Below are positions 25,233 to 38,153 of a stretch of DNA of 64,000 bases, in pieces. Position numbers and translations under genes: made by a program. Under the pieces are notes generated by a model. The model searched no databases. It saw nothing but the letters and a program-made list of their open reading frames with translations, and was not told where the DNA came from. The stretch's first letter is position 1. Each line of letters begins with the position of its first letter. This DNA comes from Torymus aiolomorphi (Eukaryota > Arthropoda > Insecta > Hymenoptera > Torymidae). Location: contig CM070874.1 of NCBI GenBank assembly GCA_036365515.1, positions 47,987,083 to 48,051,082 on the forward strand, written 5' to 3'.

Positions 25233-25595
25233 ATGTGCAGTAAAAATAATTCTTTTTTTATTGTTTCTGTTATTTATACAAACAATGAAAAAAGATGTAT
25301 CATACAATATGCATATAGTTATATTATTGAGCGTTTGGGTTGGGTCCTAAATTTGTATACATTAATATCTTTAACATCTAAGCCTGATAAAACAAAGTTG
25401 TCAATAAACTTTGAATGCGTGAGCTCAGTATTGGCATCAAGAGGCCTGTTTAAAGTCGGAAAATTCAAAATTACGTATAGGATCGAATCCACATTGGCGA
25501 AGTCGGTTAAAACCGATTGGTTTGAAAGCTCGAGCGTTTACCTGGCTTTCTTCCATAGTCGTCAAAATTCTATCAGCTACGGGCGCGCAACGTGA
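25233..25595 (+). other. Unassigned 120-codon open frame
   Basis: One of the longer uninterrupted frames in non-GC-rich DNA (starts MCSKNNSFFIV, ends SISYGRAT). No signal peptide, repeat or domain was recognised, and no flanking splice pair or promoter was identified. Its composition does not clearly differ from surrounding DNA. It could be chance or a repeat remnant. Confidence 0.15.
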
Positions 25596-27178
25596 TAAAA
25601 GTGGATAAAGGCTAAATTCCTTAAATTTCTTTTACCAAATAAGCGAATGCGAGCCCGCCCGCTCGCGAAGGGCCAAGCCTTCCCTCACCCGACCTAATTC
25701 CCCTCTGCTTTGAGTCGCATTTATTTCCCATTTCCGTGTAACATTATGCGCGCTTCCAACGTTTCCTTCCATCAGGCAGATTTCATTTACCTAGAAATCG
25801 AACTTATCTATCGGCGCAACGGGTAAAGCCGAATAATGCTTCCACTTTCAATTCCATCCACCGCTATCTTCCTTATGTACGGTTCCCTTCAGCTTCGAAG
25901 CAGACGCTCGACCCAGATCCTCAAATGCCTTCTCGTTTCCGTTATTTTTCATTTCAAACTTCTATAATTTTATTGGTCCTTTTATGTACTTCCCCTTTTC
26001 AGTTATAGGTACAACTCAATTCGACTAGTTTATTTGCTAAGTATTACTGTCTACTGCACTCCAATAACGAACATTGTACTTTTTTGAGTAAACTAAAGTT
26101 TATCTGTTATGTACAGATTGTCACGAGAAATTTCTGTCCAAACTTTTTCTGGATATAGAAAATTCTTTGTTTTGCTATCGTCAGTATTTTATTCATTATT
26201 ATTTAATTAAGTGAATGTCGTCATGAATTTTCATAAGAAAATTAAATCGTTCTAAAGTTTTTTAACGTTCCCAATTTAATATATTCCATTAATGCAATGT
26301 ATGTTAAAAAACGCAAACTTTTCTCATAAATGCGATCGCCAAACGGACAGAGTATAGGATTTAATCTCTTTACAGTCTCCACAATTTTTTAAGAAATACG
26401 CGCGTATGAAGCTCGTTCCTTCGTCGCTCTCATATATGTAGGTCAGTTGCATGCGATCCTTTGAGCCTCTCGCGATCGAAACTTCCCGTTTAGTAACTTA
26501 TGTGCTTGCCACATGTTACCGTGGAAAGTAAAGTCAAATACTAGTGGCACCTGTGTACGCGCGCGTGTATATGCAAAATTTTAAGTATTCGGCAAGCATA
26601 TTTCTCCAAGCGGTGCCCGATATTGCAAGCCTACATATAGAGCTCTTGGATTCAACATGTGCGTTTGGCTGTGTGCTCATGTACAAGAAAGTACGGTGGA
26701 TTTTTCGATCTTCTTCGTCGAGATAAATGGACCGACCTGCTGTTACCATAGTCTTGAAAGTGGGCCGATGGATCGTGTCACTCGGCTTTTTCCCTTGTTT
26801 GAGCCATATAGGGGCGGGTATCCTTTTATTTTATTATAATTTTATTTGTATACTGAATCATTAAGATTGTAAAAATATTTCTAATATATATTTAAAAGAA
26901 TTTTAACAAGAATATTATTTATGATTACTCTTTGTAATTTTTATCCTAGTTTCTACTATTATTGTTTAACAAAGATTGATACCAATCCATGCATTAACAC
27001 ATAACTTCTTCAGCTTTTGAAGGGGCGTTGGCGCCAATACCGGTTTTTACATTGAATTTTACGTTATTTTCGTATATATTTTGTTATTTACGTATAGAGG
27101 AAAAATGTTTGTCGTCCAATTTTCAGAATCTGATGTTACGTATGAGAGGACAGACTGAATAAGTCGCGTAAAAAATAT
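25596..27178. other. Mixed-composition stretch, no feature seen
   Basis: Contains a mildly GC-rich segment (25,630-25,920) and short overlapping frames at 26,534-26,839 without recognisable products. Confidence 0.45.
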
Positions 27179-27249
27179 GCGACGAGCGGGATTCGAACGC
27201 ACGATCTCGAGGTTTGTAGGCCCGCGCTCTACCACTGAGCTAACGTCGC
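27179..27249 (-). tRNA. Degenerate tRNA gene with ACA anticodon (probable pseudogene)
   Basis: On the minus strand the sequence folds as a cloverleaf. The acceptor strand is GCGACGT, the D arm GCTC-AGTGGTA-GAGC, the anticodon loop CTACAAA (anticodon ACA, cysteine codon UGU), and the T loop TTCGAAT. The internal Pol III boxes are intact (TAGCTCAGTGG and CGTTCGAATCC), and a T6 terminator follows about four bases downstream (27,170-27,175). Mismatches occur at the base of the acceptor stem (T-T), in the anticodon stem (C-C) and in the T stem (C-C). ACA-anticodon tRNAs are not normally used for cysteine, so this is probably a transcribable pseudogene or a tRNA-derived repeat head. Confidence 0.7.
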
Positions 27250-28024
27250 GATGCTTGCTCGAGAGCATTGCGAGTGTCTAGTCCTTAAAGTGAAGCGGAT
27301 GCGTCAGGGCTTGGATGACGGTCGAGCTGAGCCCGTGACACTGACAAGGAACATCGGAAAACTGAGATAATTGAAAAGGATTAAAAATTGAACGAGTATA
27401 ACAAAATATACAAAATTACATGCCTCCGGCGTCCCCTTCATCCATATCTTCTTAAGTAGATATTTTTGTGTCGATTGATTTTTTGCCTATAGGAAAGCTA
27501 GTTTTGCATAGCAAAATTTAAGACAAGGTATTATTTCCGAAGTAAAAAACCTTGATCTTTCAGAATCCGTGGTTTTTTTTCAAAAATTTTCAATGGAAAA
27601 TTGGATATAGCGATCTGAAAATTGAAAATTTTTTTGAACGTACACATTATCGATACAAAAATGTCCGCTTGAGAAGATATGGGTTAAAAGGCAGGATAAG
27701 CCATTATAGACGCCGCTGACTTATAAAAGTAGGAATTTGTTCTTTTCATTCCTACATTGATTTTAAGTGTCATAAGAATGATATGTTAACGTCTATATTA
27801 TTGCGTATAATGTGAATTAAATAATAAAGTGTGTTCAAAACATTACGAAGCTAACGTCTTTTACGTTTTCTGAATGTCGACGGAGACTACCGTCATGACA
27901 ATATTTTTATGGATACATTTTTTCAAAAGTAATTTAACCATAAAAGTATTGAAAATGAAAAAAAAAAACTAGAAAAGAAATTATTCAATGAATTTAGTTG
28001 TAGAAGCTGATGGTAGAGTTGTTT
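27250..28024. other. AT-rich stretch, no feature seen
   Basis: No gene or repeat was recognised. A 14-bp word 'attattcaatgaat' at about 27,982 recurs just right of the hairpin that follows. Confidence 0.4.
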
Positions 28025-28218
28025 AATAATAAGTGTAGTTGATCCTAATGGTCGTATCTACCAAGTGGTGTGTTGTTTGTTATGTCAAAGGTTGTAATAA
28101 AACACAACATAGATGAAAGAAAATATATAGATGTGTTGTGTTTTATTACAACCTTTGACATAACAAACAACACACCACTTGGTAGATACGGCCATTAGGA
28201 TCAACTACACTTATTATT
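28025..28218. repeat. Near-perfect hairpin, arms of about 86 bp
   Basis: Left arm 28,025-28,110 and right arm 28,131-28,218 are almost perfectly complementary ('aataataagtgtagttgatc' against 'gatcaactacacttattatt'), separated by a loop of about 20 bp. The flanks share 'attattcaatgaat' in direct orientation (about 27,982 and 28,216), possibly a target duplication. Probably a recently inserted MITE. Confidence 0.8.
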
Positions 28219-28374
28219 ATTCAATGAATGTTGGATCTTCATTTAACCCCCCCCCCCTCTCTCTCTCTCTATCTCTCTGTACTCGTGGCTCTCAAGCGTA
28301 CCTTGTCTATCCAGAACTGGCCCCTCAATCTCCTTCCCCAGGAATACAAGAACCACCTATGACGGGATGGATTT

Positions 28375-28660
28375 CTTGTGGAAAATTGGTTGGCCCCTGT
28401 GGGAATTTAATATTGGTTGGTCATCGGTGATCGTTTTTCTTCCATTTTTCCCATCTTAAATTTCCATAAGAAAAATTTATGTGTGGTACTAACAGTGTCA
28501 CAAGATCGTTTTCGAGTGTTGGAAATTTTTCTCATCTACTGTTTGACCTAAAGAACGAGATAACATTTATTACAGAGGTGTGCCTCCAAATTCTTTTTTC
28601 AATTTTCTGAACCCTCTAAGTGTGGATCATCTGTTGAATTCCTCACAAACCGTCGTTGCT
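28375..28660. repeat. Diverged fragment of the 2.7-kb foldback family
   Basis: Shares 'ttggtcatcggtgatcgtttttcttccatttttcccat' type content and the 'ggtgtgcctccaa' and 'taagtgtgga' words with the arms at 2,676-3,504 and 32,591-34,214, in a single-arm arrangement. Confidence 0.5.
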
Positions 28661-30090
28661 CTATTATCCCTGGAGATAAGGATACTTTGTTGTTTCAATA
28701 TAAACATGATTAGCGCAATAAGTTTCAAAATAATTCATTTACTATATTTTTAATAAATTAATTTGTAAGATGAAGGAGTTTTTAGCCTACAATGTAAAGT
28801 TTTGAAATTTACAGATGAATATTTTCATTAACTTTTTATAAAAAAAAATTGATTAAACCATTTTTTAATTCTTAATATTAGTTACCATTAGCTACGTATA
28901 TTATATACGTTGTAAGATACCCACGTATTTCATTAATTTCAGATTTACGTTTCAGGGTGAAAAGAAAAATCGCCCTGTGAAATTACCAAAAGGGAGTAGG
29001 GCTTTGTCATATATTTCCGGAGGCCGAGCAAAGTCGAGAGTGGAGGGAGTGAAAGTGAAGATTTCGCCGGCTTTCGTCGAACTGCAAGTCGCGTACTGCC
29101 GAGGTTCGGCAATTCAATATAGTTTGAAAGCGCGAAGGGGGATACTTCAATATGTCGCCGGCAGCAGGTCCCCCGACGGACCGCCACATGTTACAGCTAA
29201 TAACGTCATAGATCAGTCAACGTGCGAACTTTGTTCTATGGGCACCAGTCTTCGAACTCCGAGAATCTAGCGTGCACACGTGGGCGCATATCTCTGTCCC
29301 GGTTCCACTCACGAAGATTAGGGTTTACAAACATTTGAGTAGTTTCACTCGGCATCCTGTCAGCCGTTAGCATTTGGGATTTTATAACTTAAAATTTCTT
29401 CGATTAGAACTTCGTATGGAATATTTTTTGAGAAATTTCAATAACATTTCTATACAATTAATGTAACGACTCTTTGTGTACTAAAGTGTAAGTGTGTGTG
29501 TGTGCGTGCCTGTGTGCGTGCGTGTGCGTGCGTGCGTGCGTGCGTGGGTGTGTATGTGTATGTGTGTATGCAATATGATATAATTTCTCTAGTCAAATAT
29601 CAAAACAAAATAAATATTAAGGACTCTCCTACCTTTAGCATAAAAGCAGGGAACAATTTAAAATTTTTATATGTTATTCCTTAACTTAAAAGAAGATTAC
29701 ATGAATTTTTTCAGTATTTTTCATTGCGCATTTTTTGGAGAAAATAATTCTTGAAAAACGAGTTTTTAACGTAGACTTTTACGGAAAATTGAAGTTATGT
29801 GGTCTTTCAACATAAAAATCCTTTACAAAAAAGGCAGAAATAATCAAAGAATAAAAATGCAGACGGGTCTTGGTCGCTTGGCAGGCATTTGGGAAAGAAG
29901 TATAAGCGAAAACGTAAACAAAACACCGAGTTCGTATAGGCTGCGCGAGGAGGTGCGCGGTGAGCTTAGAGCGCCCGCGGGGAGAGAGGGGATCCCCTAG
30001 CCTCGCCCCACCAATGACATGATTGAGATACCTTAAGGTGGGTCCTTCTGGAACTTATACTTTGAATCAATGAACTTTACATCACTACTT
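28661..30090. other. No gene seen; GT microsatellite
   Basis: A (GT)n/(GTGC)n tract lies at about 29,489-29,572. Short frames at 28,945-29,270 sit in locally GC-rich DNA on both strands and are not supported. Confidence 0.45.
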
Positions 30091-30092
30091 TT

Positions 30093-30103
30093 TTTATTTT
30101 ATT
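30093..30103 (-). terminator. Polyadenylation signals of the M13-like gene
   Basis: Two overlapping AATAAA hexamers on the minus strand (30,093-30,098 and 30,098-30,103) lie about 150 bp downstream of the stop codon at 30,250-30,252, giving a short 3' UTR. These are the first canonical signals after the stop. Confidence 0.65.
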
Positions 30104-30249
30104 TTTTATCATTGGTTGTATTAAATTAATATCATTTTGATATTTTTATAAACAAATAATAACTTATATAAATAATATATAACGGAGATGCACAACTTAA
30201 AATACATCGAGAACAATGTCATCATACATATATTTGATTGGTTTCTAAT

Positions 30250-31043
30250 CTAGTTCTGAAAAAGTCTCTTCTGACATACAGAATTTTCGGTCCCATTATC
30301 CGGGCAATGAAGAGCTTTCCATAATTCCCCAAAGTTTGATACAACTTTATTTGTCAGACGTTTATTTTTTGTGTCACATTGTGCCTAAAAGGTATGAGAT
30401 AACCATTGTTTATTTAGAAAAAAGATTTAACAAAGCAATTCCATCAAACACATCCTCACCTGTGCATAAGCAGTAAAAAATTTTGTAGTAGATGTAAACT
30501 CCGAATTTTCCTTCATTGCTTCGTAGGCTATTTGTACACTAAATATGTCTGTAATTGTCTCATATGCTAAAGGATACTATTAAACATGTAAAAAGTAATA
30601 TTAATTATACATTATAATTTAAATTTAATGGAAAGTAATACAAAATCTTGACGATTTCTGAAATCTCTACAATTTCCAGTTTTATTAATACAAAAAGATT
30701 TAATTTGTTACTTTCTGTATGACAAAAGACCGTGTTAGAAAAATATTTTAAAAACGTTTCAAAATTACAATAAAATTTGAGCAAGATGAACAACATTAAG
30801 CATAGTACTACATGTAAAAATAAACTTTTTGAAGTAGTTATTGGAAATGGAAATTATTACTTACACCATAATCAACAATATCGGTTGGTATAAAACATTT
30901 CACTGTTTGAGACGAGTACGTGTTATGTGCAACCAACCATTCAATACCGTGTCGATAATACATGTCTATAAAAAAAAATGTGGTCGTTATTTTTTAGATT
31001 GAAATTCATTTACTTAAAAGAGTCAGGGAATATGTAGAATTCC

Positions 31044-31074
<31 letters not shown>

Positions 31075-34000
31075 CAGTACTATACTTTTCTGTTTTTGCT
31101 TCTAACAAACAGTACTTAAATTTTTTGGGGTGGGTCCAGAGTTTCGACGATTTACTATAAAATTAAAGTCAATTATAGATGTTTTTCAGTTCGACATATG
31201 GTAATGCAGATTGTTCTTAATTTCGAAATTCTAAATTACGGAAAATCATATTTTCGAATGTAATAGTTTACGACTGTTCAAAACATCGAATTTCATCAAT
31301 ACGATCTCAAATCAAATATAACCTGTTTCTAATGATTTGTTTCGCAATGTCTATATTGTATCCCTATTAAAATTCTATTAATGAAATTCGATGTTTTGGA
31401 CAGTAGGTGAAGTATTACATTCGTAAATATGATTTTCGTAATTTAGAATTTTGAAATTAAGAACAATCTGCAATATCATACGTCGAACTAAAAAACGTCT
31501 ATAGTTGACTTCAATTTTATAGTGAATCGTCGAAACTCTGGACCCCCCCCCCCCCAATTTTTTGTTTTAACAAACATTACTACACTTTAGTGTTTTTTTT
31601 TAACAAACATTACTGTACTTTACTGTTCTTTTCTAATCTTATCATTTCTCTTCTAGAAGAAGTGGCTGATTTAGTGGTTGAGATGAGATGCTGTTTGTTT
31701 TATCATTTGTTCATTTGATGGGTTAGAATCGCAGAAGTCAGAAATATTCCTTAAATTTTTCTTGAGGATTTGATCTCATAATTAAAAGCTCTTAGTACAA
31801 CAATTTTGTGTTTCTTTATATTAAAATATGAAGAAACACAAAAAATCTAGTTATAGTACTTTTTAATATTAACAAAAATTGTTATCCTTTTCATTGTATT
31901 ATGCCTATTTCTCTGGAATTCTTTCTGATCCACCTTCTTCCTTTTTTCTCTCTCTTTCTTCGTTCCAAAAACATACTAGTGCTTAACTCATGTTTTCTAA
32001 TCAAAGCAATAATCGTGAAATCATGGAGCAAAAATCGGTTTTGGATGATCGAAAAGCACGTTTTTTCGACTATTTTTAGTGAAAAGCTGTTTATTAGCTT
32101 TTTTTAAAAATCTTATCAGTTTCTACCATAGAAGTTATTATTAAAATTCTAGTTAAAACTGACAATTTTTACTTACCACTTTCGAATATTTTTTCATTTA
32201 ACAAAGAATATAGAAAACTTGCCATATTAACTCCGTAAGTAGCATAAAGTGTTTCTCTAAAAATGATAATATATGCATAAAATATAACATTTTAATCTGC
32301 TCTATTAAAATTGGTTTTAAAGCTGAGGTTCTTACATTTCTGTTATGGCTGTATCAAATAGAGTTTCCGAAGCAATTAAGCTTAATATTGTGTGTAGTAC
32401 TGAAAGAGAGAAAAATATTCTAATACTCATATTTTTTAAATTGGATTTTGTACATTTGTTATACAAATATCAAACTTACGAAAACGATTGCGTGGATTTT
32501 CTATTTCATTAATACTAAAAGGTGAATATTCATAAATCGATCTAAAACATGAAATTTTAATGTTAGAGATTATGTTAAAATAGTAAGAAATATATGGAGA
32601 ATTCTACAGAAAATCCACACTTAGAGAGTTAAAAAAATTAAAACAAAAATTTGGAGGCACACCTCTTTAATACATTTTTACTCGTTCTAACCAACAAAAA
32701 CAGATACTATTTCAACCACATATTAATTTTTCTTATATAAATTTAATATATGAAATGTACGAAAAACCGTCACTGGTGATTAACTGACCTTAAGATCCTA
32801 AGGTACGAACGAGTTTTCTTAAAGTATAGAAGAAAAGAACTTGCAGCATTTTTTCCCTTTTCAGCGGGAAACGAGTACGAACTTTATGATAGTTGTGTTA
32901 AAAAGTCGTATATTGCACTCGTGAATACAGTGGGTTGTGCGAACCTGCGCGTTTGTCGCCCTCGCTTCGCTCAGGCGACAACTCTCGCGCAGGGACCACA
33001 CAGCCCACTTTATTCCCTTGGTGCATAATATACTATTTTTTACGATTTTTAAATTAATGTAACTAAAGCTCTTATTTCTTAAATTTTTTTCTTGTGGAAC
33101 GTTTGTTCACGCCTTCGGGAGCTTAAGAATGTTATGGCTATATACAATAGTCCCTGTCAAAAGTTAGTTTTTAGCATTAGAACTGCGATAAATACTATTT
33201 TTCAACACGTGTACGGGCCTTTTTCATGCCTAAAAATCAGGTAGAAAAAGAGCGCATTTCGAGCGTGATTTGGGAATATTAAGAATGAAAAAAATCCATT
33301 TTTTCACTACCGAGCCGGCACGAGTGTTGGCTTGCGATCATTGCTCGGGTGTGACGTACACGTCAAAGTCGTATATTAGTATATTATGCACCAAGGGAAT
33401 AAAGTTGGCTGTGTGCTCCCTGCGCGAGAGTTGTCGCCTGAGCGAAGCGAGGGCGAGAAACGCGCAGGTTTGCACAACCCACTGTATTCACGAGTGCAAT
33501 ATACAACTTTTTAACACAACTATCATAAAGTTCGTACTCGTTTCCCGCTGAAAAGGGAAAAAATGCTGCATATTGGTTCCCCAACCTCACTCTCGTTTCC
33601 AGCGCAATGCACTGTTTGTGCCCGAGCCGAAGGCGAGGGCACATGTGCGTGGCGCTGGGGACTAGAGTGGGGGTAGGGAATGAACGTAGCTCTTTTTTCC
33701 CACTTCGGCGGGAATAAAGTACGAACTTTATGATGGGGTGTGTTAAAAAATATTTTTTGCAATTGTATGCGTGACGTTCATTCGCGAAGTGGCATTTACC
33801 TACTTCATGCACTATTTTCTACTGCATACATGGAAAATTTACAACGGTATCATTGTAATTCGCACATCATCAACTTTACGCACACAATTACAAAAAAATG
33901 TTTTAACGTCAATTTTGATGTTCGAACCACTTAACTAATCCATGTTTATCGCATTCTAATGCTAAAAGCTAACTTTTAGCAAGGACTATATAGCCATCAC

Positions 34001-37000
34001 ATCCTTAATATTGGTTAATCATCAGTTACCATTTTTTACCTACTTGATGTGCCGTTAAAACAGTGTTACAAGTCTATTTTCGTTAATTGGACATTTTTCT
34101 CGTCTATTTTATGACCGATAGTACGAACAACAATTTATTGCAGAAGTGCGTCTTCAATTTTTTTTTTTGGAACTTTCTAAGTGGAGATTTTCTGTAGAAT
34201 TCTTCATATATGTGCAATATTTTATGAATCATATTTGCTTACAAAGAAGACTCTCGTAATCTGCTCAACTCTTTGTCTCTAACTATCTTTTTATAATTAC
34301 TTATATCGACAAAATAATTTCCCGTGCTAGTAAACTGAAGAAAATTATGATTTATATTAATTTCATACAAGGAGACTGTACAATTTTTGGAAAACGGATT
34401 TTAATTGGGTTTTGAAAGTCCATTTCTGATGCCTAAAAATGAAGCCCAGTACCGGTAATTAGTTCTCATAGTCCCTTTTTCTCAAAATAGATTATCTAAT
34501 CTGAAATGTATATTATTTTTTGAAAAAGAATGCCTCGTTTATTGACTTTAACTTTGCAAGTATACATGTTACGAATACGAGCAGAAATATTATAAATCTA
34601 TAGTCAGAAGAAGCTTTAATTAAAGCTTTGTTTCATTGAAAAATATTTATTCGTTAGAATGTTCTCAGTAATCTAAGACAGCGTGAATTAGTATAGTTAA
34701 ACATTTTCAGGTTTTTAAACAATTTTGGAGGGATATTTTGAATCACTTTATTACGCTATCTTAGATTACTTATAACTTCCTGAGAAATGAACATTTTTAA
34801 ACGAAACAAAATCTAACTTAAAACTTGTTCTAACTAGGGTAGCGGTGGGGGTTACTACGTTGCTAACATATCGTCGCGCGGTACGAAGAAAAGCCAACTT
34901 GGAAGTTACAGGCCAAGAAAAGCCAAAAACGCGTCTAAGACGAAGAAAAGCCAGTTTGACTTCTCAAACGACAGTAACATTTAGTCGGTATCTTATAGAT
35001 AACTTTCAGATAATGAGATAAGATAAAGATAACAAAATAACCAAAAAGATTAAAAATCTTTTTAAGAAGGTAAAAAGATAAGACAAAAAGATAAAAAGAT
35101 TATCAGTCAAGATAATAAGATAACTAGTAATTGATTAGATTCAGCCAGTTGGGGGATTTTTCCTCCGCAGGAACGGCGCAAACTGACTTTTTTTCGTCTG
35201 TGACAAGTCAAACTGACTTTTCTTCGTCTGGGAGGGCGCAAACTGGTTTTTCTTCGTCTAGGAGGATCCAAACTGGCTTTTCTTCGTTTTAGACGCGTTT
35301 TTGGCTTTTTTTCGCCTACAACTTCAAAGTTGGCTTTTCTTCGTACCGCACGACGATATCCTCTCAGATGTTTAGTCCAGTATAATCGTACGATGAACAA
35401 TATGTTGAGCATTTAACTCATTTTATTAATTAGAATATATCTCTTGATTAATTAAAACCTAAAGTTTTACTCAAAATTAACCATAAAGGTTTAAATATCA
35501 ATACGAACTTTGGGTGATGCATGGAGCAATTATTGACATCCCATAAGAACACGGCTTTTAATTACTGTGCATCGGTTACCGTGCTCTGTGTTAAAATATA
35601 GGGCACAGTAATTGGGGAGGGCACAGTAACTTCCACATCTATTCTAATTTTATAATCATTTTTGCTCGCATTCGTAACATTAATATTTGTAGAGTTACAG
35701 TTAATCATTTTTCAAGAAAATAACACATATTGAAGATTATTACCTGGTACTGGACTTCATTTTCAGGTACCAGAAATTGAGTAGAAAATCCAGTGAAGAT
35801 CCGTTTTCCAAAGGTTGTACACTTTCCCTGTTAGTATAAGATAATAATTTAGGTAAATGAAACTTACGTTTCCGTAAAAATGTGAAACCTCATTCCGATC
35901 CCATTTATTTTCAAATATGTTCTTAGAAATCGATTGTAATTCAGATTTTATAAATACTTTCCTTAATGTAGATAAATATTTTGAATTAGTAATATTAGAA
36001 TACAAAACGCTTACTATATGATTTAAAATCTCTTGTGCTTTCTTGACGTGCAATTCCTAAATAAGGAAAAACAGGTATGTGATAGAATTTACAGGGAAGT
36101 AATATTGTATCTGATAGGTATTATCGAACTTTTACGGATATACTTGATATATTAAAAGTTACCTTATGCTTTTCTTTAAGGCTTCTTAGTATGAATTCAG
36201 AAAGGCCATATAGTTTCGTTTCTTCAAAGCAAAACGATGACCTTAATAATATTTTAATTGAAAAACGTTTTTCTCATAAATGTTAGAAATATGATTATTA
36301 CTAGTTTTTATACATACATATCTACAGGATTGTCTTGTTGTACCACTCCCCATTCTATATATCTTAAATTTTCTGCAATGAATTTTACGCGAACTGCCTT
36401 TTCTGTAATGTTAAAATATTAAAATATATTTTATGTTCATACTTTTTACTTTGAATTATGATAAATACCTATTGTTAAATCTTTTTCTTCATTTAAAAGT
36501 TCAGCAAGATGATGGAAGTATGGCTGATTTCTAATAATTATGTATTCATTATCATCGATTGTGATACCAAGATGTTTGAATTCATCTTTAAAAATTTTAA
36601 TCCAATCAATCTAAACAAAAAATGAAATAAAATAATTATTGTAAAGAATATTGTGGTTAATAAATAAATAAATAATATAGCTTCATAATTTTCGGAATAA
36701 TATGTTTGGTATTAAAGGGTCGACATGATCCCAGAGTCCTAATCATTTATTAGCATCACTGGATTAACACATAGATTATTTTTAACTATAATTATATGTC
36801 AAAGTTTCTTTGTCACAAATATATTTCGAACTTTTCTTTTCATGTTTATTTGTAATATCATTATATTACAAATAAACATGCAAAGAAAAGTTCGAAATAT
36901 ATTTGTGACATAAAAACTTTGACATACAGTTAAAAATATCCAATGTGTTAGTCCAATGCACTTAATATATCGACGCTCCCTACGAAAACTAGCACCTTTT

Positions 37001-38101
37001 TTGGCCTCCTTACGAAGACCAGTACATTTCAGAAAACTGCAACAAAAACTAGGATAACTCACGACTTTACCGCGAATACTAGTACAATTTGTGAGGTTGC
37101 CGCGAAAACTAGCATCATTTACGAGTTTGCGCCGAATAATAGTACAATTCGTAAGATTGCGATGAAAAGTAGCACGATTTGCGAGTTTGCGACGAAAAGT
37201 AACACGATTCGCAAGCTTGCCGCGAAAACTAGCACTTCGCTTCACCGTGTTAATTTACATAAGAGACAGTGGAATGTGCTAGTCTTCGCCGCAATCAAGC
37301 GGATCGGGCTAGTCTTCAACGCAAATCAGTGGGGTGTGCTAGTATTCGCGGCCAACGCTGAAATGGACTAGTCTTCGTGGCAATCTGAATCGTGGTAGTT
37401 TTCTTAGGGAGCGTCGATATACAATAAATACGTGCGTCATAATACAACATAAATTCTATCTCATAGAATGTGGATTTTTCAACTTTAAACGTTCTATCTA
37501 ACTTACTTTTGCATTAAGTTTTGTAACAACTTCATTGTATCTTTTATTCCAATTTTGAATAGTTAATCTGTGATGTGTAGTTTTCACATTTGTAACATCA
37601 ATAGCGTCAAAAATAAACTAAAAATAATAATGAAATTTATCATTTGTATGAATTTACTTGTTTTGATCATAATAAATTTTATTACCATTAGTAGCTTATT
37701 AAATATGTCTATAACTTTTTTATCTTTTCTAGATAAAAGTGTTTCATAAATTTCGTTATGGAAATCTTCATTTTGTGCGTTTTCGAAAATTTGGCATAAA
37801 TCGCTTAGTTCTTCTTCATCGTAATCGCTTTCATCATCATTTTTTTCAACAGATTTAAGAAATGGTGATTCATCATCTACTTCATTTTCGAAATTTTTTT
37901 CATTTTTAGTAGTTATACTATACTTTTTGTCACAGTAACTGAAAATTCCTATTTGATAGTTAAGAAACATATCAGAAATTACGTCAGTAAGCTTCTTGGA
38001 ATTCCATTCTTTTACTGACGGAGGTTCTAACTAAAAAAATCATTCAATTTTCTTTATAATGTTTGTACTTGTCAATTAATCATTCATATATTAAAAATTA
38101 A

Positions 38102-38153
<52 letters not shown>

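Noticed and set aside
28945..29270. Overlapping 60-97 codon frames on both strands
   Set aside because: Open on both strands in a locally GC-rich segment, without motif or splice signals.
33384..33812. 142-codon minus-strand open frame
   Set aside because: It lies across the inverted blocks of the intronic palindrome 32,591-34,214; the opposite strand is also open and no domain is present.
36799..37245. 148-codon minus-strand frame with a 12-residue repeat
   Set aside because: The repeat is the 36-bp minisatellite of a TIR element (unit length divisible by three) running into a hairpin; it sits inside an intron of the M13-like gene.
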